Source: Paramacrobiotus metropolitanus
Lineage: Eukaryota; Tardigrada; Eutardigrada; Parachela; Macrobiotidae
Length of the DNA stretch: 64,000 nucleotides
Direction of reading: 5' to 3'
Assembly: GCF_019649055.1 (NCBI RefSeq)
Contig: NW_026570232.1
Span: 1,791,001-1,855,000 of the forward strand
This document shows positions 51,407 to 63,026 of this stretch, in pieces. Below the pieces are notes generated by a model that was given only the letters and a program-made list of their open reading frames with translations, did no database searches and had not been told where the DNA came from. The first letter of the stretch is position 1; every line of letters begins with the position of its first letter. A program made the position numbers and the translations under genes.

Positions 51407-54400
51407 ATGACTGCGCACAGCCTACGCAAACTGCTCCATCAGCATGTGATGAGCCTGCTGCATTCGCGCCGCACCGTGCTCGTCATCCTCTTCACCGCGG
51501 CCATCCTCCTCATCTCCGTCCTGCAGTTCAGCGACACCGTGTTGGAGTGGAGTATCGACAAGTACCGCTACATCGAGCACGTCTCGCGCTATCGCGACAA
51601 CATCGCCGGTCGCACCTTCGAGGGGGAAATCTGCTACAACCAGCCCATCGATGTGGTGTACACCTGGGTCAACGGGTCGGATCCCTGGCACCAGGAGCAG
51701 CTGCAGCAGCTGCGAATGGCCATGGCCAGCGGGGAGTCGGCGCGGAGTGAGGGGGAGGGCCGGGAGAAAGGCGGCAGTCCAGCGGGAGGGAGGGGGGAGG
51801 CGGGGGGAGGACCGGCGGATCGGCGGAGTCTGCTCTGCAGTTCCTCCAACTGTGTGCAAGCCAATGCGGTGCTCGTGTCGCCCGCGATTTCCGGTGCAGA
51901 TCTCAGTGAGGTTCTCGATGATGCGCCGGTCGCTTCGCTGATCAGGTAGTCAGTAACATTCTTGGAACATGATGGTTGTGTTAATAAAAGTACAAACTAC
52001 AAATGTATTATTAATATTACCAAATACAGTAAAAATAATTTTTTGAAAATTATTTTTTGTGGAACAGAGTCGTACACATTTTGTTACATTGAAAAGGTAT
52101 CTTAAACTTCCGAATAGACGCCAGTAGTGTCGCCTTGAATCGGTTAGCTCGCAAACTTGTGTGCCTTTTGGCGATTACTGTACTTAAAACTGCTCGATGG
52201 TGTACAGCATGTGCGCTTCGCAGTTACGGAGCAAAATTTTTATAATTTGTTTTATATACTTACACATGCAGTTACAACGTGTCGGACAGCACCTTGGCCA
52301 TAGTGCCCGAAACGTACGACCTGGATGAATTACTAGAAGACCGCAGTCTGGATGTCAATGGGAAGCCGTTCAGTTTTGTCTCGGTGCATCTGGTTATGCA
52401 GGATGATGATCACCCCACGCCGGCTTCCTATGCATGTGAACCCCTGGATTTCATACTGATTATCGCCGGAATCACCGCCACCGTAACCACGGACGATATC
52501 CGCAAAGCACTGGTTGTGGCACCGCATCGGATTGATCTCTACCGCAGCCGTAACCTGGCCGTTGTTTATCTTAAGAATAGCGTCGGCGTTAACGTGGGTC
52601 AGATTATGGTCGGAGATGTGGAAAGTACGGTGGCGCGGGTGTGTATGCTGCGGGACGTCAAGCCGAGCTCGTCGGATAATGAGCTGCGATTGAGTCGCTT
52701 CAAGGTGAAGATTGTTTTCTTTTGATTTTGATTTTTGGTAGACGCGTTTTAATGCCACAATGGCGAAAAATGTTATTGATAAAATATAACAGCAAATTTT
52801 CCAGCACTTTATTTAAAACTTTCCACATGCCGGTGTTTTCTGGTGGACCGCGTTACTGTACCTCAATGGATCGCTTTATTGAGTATACTGCACCATTACA
52901 CTTTTGTTTACAAAATATAAGTAAACGAATACGTAATTATAGCAAATAACTGTACCTTAGCTGATTTATAATATCTCTTATATTTGAGTATTTCAGGATA
53001 ATGAAGAACTGCGCTATTCCATTCGGTCCCTAGTGAGACATGCCGGCTGGGTACGTCGCATATTTATTGTAACGAACGGGCAGATTCCATCGTGGCTGGA
53101 TTTGGAGAATCCTCGGGTGAAGATTATCACTCACGAGGTACGAGCAGTGCACTCCCACTTGTGCCAACTTTACATCGTTCCTGCATTTGTTCGTGTACTG
53201 CAGTAATATTGATTGCTATTGTTTTTATTAAAACAATCTCAGGACATATTTCCTAACAAGGCGCATTTGCCAACCTTCTCCTCCTCGGCAATCGAAAGCC
53301 ATCTGCATCGCATTCCGGGATTGTCCAAGAAGGTGCGCGCATTGACGGCTTTGGTTTATTCATCGTATCCTTTTTTATCGTGACTTGTCTTGCAGTTTTT
53401 GTACTTCAACGACGACGTACTACTTGGCCAAGATGTTCTTCCGGAAGACTTCTTCTCGCATTCAGAAGGTTATAAGGTGTGGATAGCGTTCTGTAGTTAT
53501 GAAAATGGTGACCAGTCTCTGCTTCATTAGGTCTATTTGAGCTGGCATGTGCCGGCGTGCGCGGAAGGATGTCCTGCTGGATGGATTAGTGATGGATTCT
53601 GTGATGCCGCGTGCAATAATGAGTACTGCAATTTCGACGGTGGGGACTGTGTTAATAAGACCGCCGGCGTTCCTGCAGATTTTAACGATGACTTTGATAT
53701 GGATGTGCTTCAGTTCACAGGTAAACTTGGTGTCGTTGAGGCGCTTTGCGTAATTACCAGAGTAACAGTAAGAGTGGCCAACAGAATACAGTTCTTTATT
53801 CTTAGTCTTCATTTTATTCGGCTAGTCAGCCAGCACACAATGACAATAAGCCTGCGTCGATTTACGCTAATTAAAATGATTCTTTATTCTTCTTGAATTA
53901 TTGTTAAATAGTAAAGACAATGATTTATTGTAAATCAGTGATTTTTACAGTAAGTCTGCAACAGTGATTTATTCAAAATTATAAATTACCAGTCGTTTGT
54001 ACTGAATTTCGTGTTATTATTTTTTATATACAAAGCTAACTGAGCCGTTTTTTCGGCCAACATCTCCTCCTACACCGTTCGACACTAATTTTTACACGAT
54101 AGCTAAAAAAATCCCTAAAATCACGTACTGTAGTTTGCGGCAACGACTTTCGTTTTTCGATCTTTTCATCCTCCGATTTACGAAACGGCTCCAAAGCGAA
54201 TTTCGCTGATAGGGTCGATCATTAGAAAGTACTTCAAAGTAGTAACAGGACTGGCGAAAATGCGTAACTTTCGAACCTAAACCACTGACTCATCGCATTT
54301 GTACGAACATATGTATAGGTACTTACGAAGTATTGCATATTGTTAAGGGATTTGGCCCGGTACATAGCACTAAGATCGTGCACATCCACGGGAACTTTCG

Positions 54401-57400
54401 CTGTCGCGCACTCCCAAACACTTTTTTTACTTTGTTTTATGGTATTTTGTGGCCAAAAGAATTGTATACGTAGGTGTGAAATCCGTTTGCGCGCGCAACA
54501 TCCGGTTGCGGAGTTATGAGGGTAACAAAATTCTGAAAAGTTTAAATGCTTTCCGGTGTACCAAAAGTCTCATTATGAACCGATCTCCTATAAATTTTGC
54601 AAGTAAATGCGCATTACCATGAAGATCGTTCTTACACCGATCCACTGTTCTAGCATGTTTTTCGAATTCAAAATGAATTTCAAAAATTTTAAAATTCATT
54701 TTAAAATTTGAAAAAAATCGTGGAAGTCTGGATCCGTGTAAGAACGATCTTCATGGTTATGCGCATTTACTTGCAAAATTTGAAAGTGATCGGTCCATAA
54801 TGAGACTTTTGGTACACCTGAATGTATTTCAACTTTTTGGAATTTTCTGACAGCCATAACTCCCGAACCGGATGTTGCGCGCAAAAACGGATGTCACGCC
54901 TCTGTAAACAAATCATTTGGCTACAGAATGTCAAAAAGCAACTCAAAAAAGTGTTTGGAAGTGCGCGAAAGCGAAGAATCCGGCCAATGTACACGAATTT
55001 GGTGCTATGTACCGGGCCAAATCCCTTAAGCTAAAGGGCATACATTTAGCAAACATACACTGACACACACGTACAGGGATTTTCGCCGGTTAGATAGAAG
55101 TACAGGGATTTTCGCCGGTCAGATAGAAGTACAGGGATTTTCGCCGGTTAGAATAGAGGGGCAGGGATTTTCGCCAGTCAGACACATGGGGCTAGGATTT
55201 TCGTCGGTTAGACAGAGAGGTTGGGATTTTTGGCGGTTAGACGGAGGTGTAAGGATTTTCGCCGGTCATACAAAAAAAAGGAATTTTTTCGGTCAGACAG
55301 AATCGGGATTCGGTCGATATGTTATTAATAACAAGCGTCAAATATAAACAGGCCGCTAGTATCTGCGACAAGACTTTTGCGCACGTATCTGTGACTAATC
55401 TCTCCGCAATGATCAAGAGAAAAAAATGGAAAATCTTCCCACCAGTGATAACGCATACGTGATTGGAAGTGATTGCCAGATCTGAGAGCGTCGTGAATGT
55501 TGCATTCGTATTGTGTCTGTCATGGACAACGGAACACAACAATTTCAAGCCTAATAGCGAAAATCATTCTAATATAACGACTAATATTTATCTGTTTTTT
55601 TAATGTGCAGTGTTTTTGATGTGTTGATTAAGCGCGACTGGTTACTGTTATAATTAGTTCACAAAGTTTTGCTCGATTAGTAAGCTCATTAATTAAATTA
55701 TCAATTTACGCTTAATAATAACTAACACCGTAATTAACTGCTATATTTCGTTCATCACGAATTTCTGCTCAGTGAATAAGTTAATAATAATTAATTAAAT
55801 CTGTTAAATTTACGCTTTATGATAATTAACGCCGCAATTAACTGCTTTAATTAGTTAACGAATATCTACTCAATTAAAAAAATAATAAAATCTAATTATT
55901 TACGCTGAATAATAAATAACAGCGTAACACAAAATTAACTGTCATAATTAGTTCACAAATTCCTGCCCGATTAGTAAGTGAACTAAATAAATCTGTTAAG
56001 TAATTATTACTCTTAATAGTTAATAAATAACACCGTAATAACCTACCGTTATAATGCAATAGGGTGTCACTTCGGACAATTTGAAACCGTTCAGAACACT
56101 TATAACGAGTTGCTGAGTGGTCATGGATGTAGGCATGAATTACAAAACCGAGCTAAATAGCTCGGTTTTATAATTCAGCAACTGAATGTCCATCTGACCA
56201 TTGCGCGCGGCGTTATCAGTGAATCTGTCTGACTCACAAATCAGTGCGTGAGTTGTTACGCGCTCGAGCGTTTTGACGTAGACACAATTCGCATCTGAGT
56301 CCCAATACGCGGTAAATTTGACAGATAACAATAATAGTTTTGGCCGATATGTTATTTGGCTCAACCTTCTTTGTAGACGACGATTTTAACGATGGCACTT
56401 CCATTAGTACATGTATATGTTTATTATTTATGGTTGATTCTTTATATTTAAAGCTCTGTTATATATATATTTATAACAAGATAAACGTAATTCAGTTACT
56501 GATTTACACAACATACTCTCTATTGCGTAACATGAGATTACTAATGCCAAGCGCAATTTTGCTTTACGCCTTGCATCGTGGTTGTACCATAACGGGAAAA
56601 CGCAGTAAAGCAAAAAAAAAATTTACAATTTCAACCGTCTACCGAAATAATTAACGGACTTAGCTGAATTCTATAGCATTGAGTACTTAATGACGACAAT
56701 GACAAATTCAAAACAAACCGCATTTCCAATCCAGTTAAATCCCTTTTCTTAAATATTTATAAAACTACCCCATTACTTTCTTTAGTTCTAAAAATTCTCA
56801 ACCGAGGCCTCCGGCCTCGGTTGAGCTTGTACTTAATACTTACAATGTTAGTTTGCCTTCATGCAGTACAACCACTACAAACGTAATGCAAAAGATCTGC
56901 TTTACGCTCGAGAGCGTGAAACGTTGAATTTCGTCCACGAAATTTTCGCCTAAACTTTCCTTCTCCTTTGCCATTTTTGCGGAATGTCGGTTGCGAAGAT
57001 CTGGTTATGAAATTTAAATCCCGGCAGTTTTTTTAACGCTATGGATAAATTAATTAAACGGTAACCATATCATTATCCGCGGATTCGGCGATACTGTACG
57101 GCAAGTTTTACTCGTATTGGATAATATAAAGAGCTTAAGGAACAAGAGCCTTTTCATTATTACAGGAACTTGCCATCCTGGTTGTCTGAATGCCTGGCTG
57201 GCTGATCGCTATTGCGACACCGTCTGTAATCATCCCGAATGCGCTTTCGATGCTGGCGATTGTGGTGTCGAGCGGTTGCTGGCGTATCCCCACATCGACC
57301 TACTGAAAGAGCAGACCGAATATTGGACCACACCTGGTGCTTTCGCTATCCTCTTTAATGCATCTTCTGTGGAGAGGACCTGTTGGCGATAACAGAGGGA

Positions 57401-60400
57401 TCGTACAAACAGGCGAAAGGGGTCCGCGTGATTTCTCTCCATCCTAAACAGTCCGCTGTTGTGATGCTGTTGTACAGTAATGCTACCGGTTTTGTGGATT
57501 TGACGTTAATTTATCGCAACGGAGACAATTCAAGCGCTGTTGTATCGCAGGTACTCGTAATGATTAAGATGGTTTATTGGGTAATTGTGCAGAAGTGGGC
57601 CAGAAAATAATATATTAAGTCTGAATTGTTACGGGGCGAGAAAGCAGCCAGGCTGCGGGAATGCGGCTGCGGCGGTGTGAGGCTGCGACGGTGTGGTTTT
57701 GTGACGCTGCGGGAGCGCGGTTCTACGAGGCTGCGGCGCTGCGAGATTGCCACGTTCTGGAACTGCGGAGCTGCGAGACTGCTGTGTTGCGGCCTTGCGA
57801 AACTGCGGCACTGCGAGCTGCGAGACTGCGGCGCTGCAAGCTGGACTTGTGGTGTTGGTGTGTTGCTAAGCTGAATGCTGCTGAAAGTAGCCAATTACTC
57901 CTCGGTTGCCGATATTTATTTAGATGTCGTTATAGGTTTCGTTATAGGCTATTATTACGATAATGACATAATGTCATTTTAAGTTTTTCGAGGAACCCGT
58001 TGAACGGTTGAATTAGTTATAGTCCACCGTTTATTTAGACCACCGAGAATTTAGTCTAATGAGCACCGTCCCTCGTACAAAGAATCCGTATTATTAAATT
58101 AACGTTCTGATTATCCAATAAATAGTACCACTCTTCAAATAAATGCGTTTATTCAATAAATTATTTATCATTATTTTTATTTATTTACATTTTATTGTTA
58201 AAATTTTTTTTTTGTTAATGCGTGACCGTCCCAACGTCGTGACCGATGTCCCATTCTCTTGAATGCAGAGAACCTTCGCTTCGTTTTGGTTGATAAAATC
58301 AGTTAAAATCAGTCTAACGAAAATAAAAACAAGCGTTAAAATAACGTTCCAGTACCGAGCGTGGCATCTTTTACTGTAGGAGCGTAGAACCCTTTTGATG
58401 TAAAAATTAACGAAATGATGATAATTATTGTAATGCGAAGTACAGACAGTTGTATCCATGCAACACTGGCCCACTTGTGCATTAATGCCGGTTATTGTTT
58501 CTAACAGTATCGCAGTATTACAATTCGCTGAATTATAATTTTTTGTAGTTTGATTTCCGGGTGCATTTCGATTCGTCTCCGCAAACCACTTCTGTGCCGA
58601 CTGAAGAAAAATCGGAAGAACACAAGCAGCAATTAATTTTCTCCACGGTGTCAGCGGATCGCAGGTGATTACTGAGTTACAACAACATGATAACACTACA
58701 CCTATGAAAATTTTTTAGATTGAGAATAGTACACGACGTATTCACTTTTATGCAGTTCAGTTGACACTGGGGTTGTAGCGAGATGCATTTGTACTTATCA
58801 GAAATGGTGTACACTGTACACTGAACTGTTATTGGGAAATCATCATAATTTGTTAAGCTGCATTTCATGGTATATTGGGAAAGTCACAGTAATTATAGGG
58901 ACGCGTTCGTCTGTACGGAATTCGAATATTTTAAGGCATTCGAATTTTTAAGTGGAAGTTAGCAATGTTCTTTGTTGAATTAAAGTGTGCGTCGCCGTTC
59001 TGATAGCTAACTTAGGTCCATAAATTTACAGAGGTCCGAGTCACTACGCTGGATCGGTATCCGAACGTATTTGGGAGGAATACGCCGATCTTCATGCCAA
59101 TGCTACCGCCATTCTAACTCGCTTACACGCTCAATTATCCTCTGGGGAGATATCGGAGTTTGGCTTTTACTATCGCAGCTCAGTTTTGTTGGGTGTCACG
59201 ATGAGCGGCAGTGTTAAGCGGCCCACCGTTATTGCTCCAAAGACAGAATTAATACGTTTGGTGACAAGCTCTCAGAAAGTGAGTGCTACATCCGAGCCTT
59301 TCTCATCGACCGGGATTCCGACGTCGCGCCCAATGGACCTCCAAGCGAGTTTTAATCGAGCCAGGAACAAAATGCGACCAAAGGACGCTTTTGCGGATTC
59401 TTTACGGCACGTCAACCGGTTGTACAACGCGGCATTTACTACCGAAGCGCGGAAGGTACCGGCGCATATTCCGCATTTCGTCGACAGAGAGGTCATGACG
59501 GAGCTGCAGAAACAGTTTCCCAAAGAGTTCGACCACACGTCGGCCAGCCGGATCCGTGGATCTCAGGATATGCAGTAAGTGTTGCACTTGTCCATTCACT
59601 TACATTTAACTGCGTTTGGGTTACGTGCAGAAAATGCACATGCTAGATAAATCTCTCGATATGTCAGAGGATTCCTCTAATATATCGAGAGACTTATTTA
59701 GCATCTATCTCCTCTGAGAGGGGATAGCTGCAGCGCTGCGAAATGTTTTGGATTCACTTACCACAGAGATACCTAGGTTAGTCGGGTTTTCCTGAGTACA
59801 GCTATTGTGAGGATCAGTTTTGCCAGAAGTCTGATGTTTCCTAAATCCCATTATCTGTTATTTAACGGTTGAATAAAAAATCAGCCGAAATATAGAGCCT
59901 TCAACCTGAGTTTCCTCGTAGATTTGCATTTTCCTATTTCTACTACATCATGAGCAGCAAGAAAACGGTTGGAGCCGGAGATTTCTTCGATGAAGTAGAT
60001 CGAGACCATTCTGGCAGTTGGGAGCAACGCGAAATCCATTTGGCAGCGTTACGTTCACTGCTCGATGGACCTCTAGTTACGTCGAAAATCCATGATTTTT
60101 ACCGGATGGTTGCCAACTGTACACTGGCGTCGGCGCACAACGTTAGCATAAACGATTTAGGTGCAGTCAGTAAGCAGCAGCTGCTGGCCTGTCCAGAAGC
60201 GGTCCAGCGGTTGCAGGAAGCCGGTGGCAAACGAAATAAGTTCAAATTCCGTTTGGGAGATGCTGAAGTAAGTTTTGTGCGCTTTGGTTTAATTGAGGAT
60301 TTCACTAGTCTGTGAGCTTCGAAACTCCTTTAGGGATTCACATTTGTTCGTGTTGGGAATAACGATAGCTTGGTACGGAAAGAGCTGGAGGGGATCCTGC

Positions 60401-61336
60401 GGCGTCCAAAGAAGTTTCTTTGCATTAATGATGAGGTAGATTACACCCGTGAAGATGCAGCCGAAATCCAGGCAGAGATCGGAGAATTTTTTCGAACATT
60501 ATTTCCTGTGTCGTCCACATTTGAGTTGCCCGCTGGAGTGCGGAATAGATTTATGCGCCTCAACGATTTCCAGAAATGGTGAGCGCCACATGTTGTTTCT
60601 CTGCTATTCATAATGGAGACAGTTAGAGTGCTTTTTGGACAAGTTTTAATGTTTGCTAGTATTTTTAAAGCAAAAATTCCGAAACCAAAAATAAAAGAAT
60701 ACTGTACTGAATTGCATTATCTGCCGTACGGTGGAGTGTCAATGAATTTCGATAAAGTCTCGTATAGCAAGAATGTGATTTCCGGTTGGTTTCAAAGCTG
60801 GAATCTGATGTTTTAAACGAGTTCTGATCTTTTGGTTTTTGCTTTTTGTTAAATACTTTCCTTCAGTCTGTATGTAAGCATCGCGGAACAACGTAGCGGG
60901 CGTTAGATGAAGAAGTTTATCCCAGTCGGCGGGATGAGGAAGAGTCAAGGGACCAAAACGAATAAAACGATATACCAAAACGATAATATCCCATAAGCGC
61001 TAGATGTGGACATTTTGCTGAGATGGAAGTATTCACCTTTAAAATATTTTAACGCTTTAAATCTTGGGTTGTAGGAAACGAAAAGCACAGATACTGCAGA
61101 TTGCCGTTGTGATGAGCGGAATTGCCGTTTTTGTTGCGGTGCTTTGGTTTTGTGTAAGTTTTTGTTAAATACTGTAATAGTGTAGTGGTGTAACCATTTT
61201 CAAGAGAATTTCTCGTTTCTTTCTCCAGTTTCCGAGACTACGAAGGAAGATTTGCCGTTCTTTCCGCCAAGCCTATTTTGGACCAATTCGGCAGGGAAGT
61301 CATTGGCTTCCTGTTCGCACACCGTCACCCGCATGA
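51407..61336 (+). CDS. GNPTAB-like GlcNAc-1-phosphotransferase alpha/beta (frameshift in exon 7)
   Basis: Golgi enzyme that starts the mannose-6-phosphate tag on lysosomal hydrolases (Stealth family); about 1097 residues against about 1256 in human. Exons: 51407-51945, 52272-52704, 52997-53137, 53243-53332, 53396-53476, 53531-53720, 57166-57550, 58549-58664, 59032-59574, 59922-60267, 60334-60578, 61075-61153, 61229-61336. It has an N-terminal membrane anchor, [13 protein letters not shown] (Stealth CR1), [11 protein letters not shown] and [12 protein letters not shown] (CR2), NDDVLLG, two Notch-like LNR modules ([30 protein letters not shown]), [11 protein letters not shown] (CR3), the EF-hand [10 protein letters not shown] and FLCINDEVD (CR4). 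A C-terminal membrane segment (residues near [15 protein letters not shown]) follows. The frame breaks near 57372-57380: the next homologous segment is read two bases on. The gene may be intact with a sequence error, or damaged. Confidence 0.88.
54343..55029. mobile_element. TTAA-flanked fold-back element, 687 bp, in GNPTAB intron 6
   Basis: Begins ttaagggatttggcccggta and ends with its reverse complement (tgtaccgggccaaatccctt plus aa). The two halves are imperfect inverted repeats of about 300 bp around an AT-rich centre, so nearly the whole element can fold on itself. TTAA at both ends is the target site of piggyBac-type elements. No coding frame is seen. A relative lies at 61648-62242. Confidence 0.8.
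55071..55301. repeat. 29-30-bp tandem repeat, about eight copies
   Basis: Units resemble gtacagggattttcgccgg followed by ttagatagaa. The first three are nearly identical (starts 55071, 55100, 55129) and later copies drift steadily. It begins 42 bases after the fold-back element within the same intron. Confidence 0.88.
57645..57850. repeat. GC-rich degenerate minisatellite in GNPTAB intron 7
   Basis: Many short degenerate units of the type gaggctgcgacg and aactgcggcgctgcgagact lie head to tail, standing out from the AT-rich intron. All three frames are open for a stretch, which is a composition effect. Confidence 0.75.
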
Positions 61337-61647
61337 AATGAAGCGGCCATTGGTGACAATTTTATTATTGCCAAAGAAATGCGTATGCCTTTCAGTTCGC
61401 ACCTGTTTATTCTGTGATTTGCTGCTTACGCATTAATTCCCCCGGTAATTTTATCGTGTGATCAGTGCACGTTTTGGTTCGCCACTGGCTGATAAATGTG
61501 GAAGCTCAGCTTAATTTGTAATTAAAAAGCAAGATGATTACCAGCGATAACGTAGAATTGTTTTTGTGACGTTGATTATGCTGTCCCGATCTTCGCACCA
61601 TCCTTTCTAGAGACAAGGAAGTAGGAATAGTCGTGATGGGCGATTAT
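61337..61647. other. 3' flank of the GNPTAB-like gene
   Basis: About 310 bases after the stop codon, up to the left TTAA of the next fold-back element. No feature is recognised. Confidence 0.5.
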
Positions 61648-62242
61648 TTAAGGGATTTGGCCTGGTACATAGTACCGAATTCGGGTACATACACGGGAAC
61701 TTTCGCTGTCGCCCACTCCTGAACACTTTTTGCATTGATTTAGGACATTTTGTGGCCAAAGAATTTGTATACGTAGATGTGAAATCCGTTTGCGCGCGCA
61801 ACATCCGATTCGGGAGTTATTAATGAAATAAAATTCCAAAAGTTTAAACGCGCGGAGGTGTATCAAAAGTCTCACTATCAACCGATGCTCTTCAAATTTT
61901 GCACGAAAGCACACATTACTATAAAGATCGTTTTGGTACGAGTACCGTACCGGCTTTCTACCATTTTTTTTTAAATTTTAAAATGTATTTAATTTGAAGA
62001 GCATCGGTTCATAATGAGACTTTTGGTACATCTCCCCGCGTTTAAACTTTTGGAATTTTATTTCACAAAAAAACCCCGAACCGGATGTTGCGCGAACATA
62101 CGGTTTTTTCGCCTATGTATACGAATCCTTTGGTTACAAAATATCATAAAGCAATGCAAAAAAGTGTTTGGGAGTGCGCGACAGCGAAAGTTGGCTTGGA
62201 TTTAAATGAATTTGGTGCTATGTACCGGGCCAAATCCCTTAA
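61648..62242. mobile_element. TTAA-flanked fold-back element, second family copy (595 bp)
   Basis: Starts ttaagggatttggcctggta and ends caaatcccttaa. It shares the terminal repeats and much internal sequence with the element in GNPTAB intron 6, including gcgcgcaacatccg-like and agtctcattat-like blocks, but is about 90 bp shorter. Its right TTAA directly adjoins the rDNA-associated sequence. Confidence 0.8.
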
Positions 62243-62457
62243 CAACAATAGTCTGAGTGAATACTTTCTTCCTCTGATACCCACATACTACAACCGGTGT
62301 AGCGCCGTATCGGTCGTTGGCTATAGTTCGTAATGGCCGCCCCGCTGCATTTCTTCGGAAATGCGTTATTCGTTCAAGGTATTCTACTAAGAGGTTCTAT
62401 GCGAGGCTGCTCGTCAGCAAGACAGCGCTGAGCGTAAACCGAAATACAAACCGATTG
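62243..62457 (+). other. Probable 3' part of ITS1 (boundary unclear)
   Basis: It lies between the fold-back element and 5.8S rRNA. No 18S 3' end is seen upstream, so the rDNA unit is incomplete on this side. The exact point where rDNA begins cannot be set by eye. Confidence 0.5.
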
Positions 62458-62612
62458 AATCACTCTGTGCGGTGGATCATTCGGCTCGTGGGTCGATGAA
62501 GAACGCAGCAAAATGCGAGACGCGACGTGAATTGCAGGACTTTGTGAACGTCGGATCTTCGAACGCACATTGCGGCTTCGGGCTAACTGAAGCCACGCCT
62601 GGTTGAGGGTCA
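62458..62612 (+). rRNA. 5.8S ribosomal RNA
   Basis: Contains the universal blocks ggtcgatgaagaacgcagc, gcgagacgcgacgtgaattg and cttcgaacgcacattgcggc. The start is set near cactctgtgcggtggatcat and the end near ggttgagggtca, giving about 155 bases, the normal length. The ends may be off by several bases. The sequence looks intact. Confidence 0.93.
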
Positions 62613-62962
62613 GTTGAATAAAAATAATCGCCGCTGCGTGAAGGTGGCGTATTGTCTGGCTAGCGCTGCTGAAGCGCTATCAGATGAAGTTGAGACCAGA
62701 TATGCGTTCTAGTTAGTGGACCGGTGAAGGCTGGTATCGCTGGTTGGAGCAGAAGGCTGTCGTAGCCGTGCGCCGCAGTTGCACGTGCATGATCAGCTGC
62801 CAACCCTTGCGATGTTTCAGCTGGTGTTTACTGACAGGAAGCGGTTAAGCGTATCTGCGTGGTTAAAAATCGCGGACATGGTGTGTGGAAGCCGGAAACG
62901 GAGCAAATCAATACGTACTGGCAAAAATACATCACCGATGTTTCGTGTTTTTTCAATCTTTT
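62613..62962 (+). other. ITS2 spacer
   Basis: Spacer of about 350 bases between 5.8S and 28S. It is identified by position alone and contains no coding sequence. Confidence 0.8.
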
Positions 62963-62994
62963 GACCTCAGCTCAGACGAGATTACCCGCTGAAC

Positions 62995-63026
<32 letters not shown>

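Noticed and set aside
55071-55301. Possible CRISPR-like array
   Set aside because: Units are contiguous with no unique spacers, drift steadily, and lie in a eukaryotic intron.
57645-57850. Protein-coding exon in the GC-rich stretch of GNPTAB intron 7
   Set aside because: Open in several frames on both strands because of short repeats, with no homology to the enzyme.
58181-58696. 171-codon minus-strand frame in a GNPTAB intron
   Set aside because: The plus strand at 58549-58664 supplies an exon with exactly the phases needed to join exons 7 and 9. The minus frame shows no recognisable domain.
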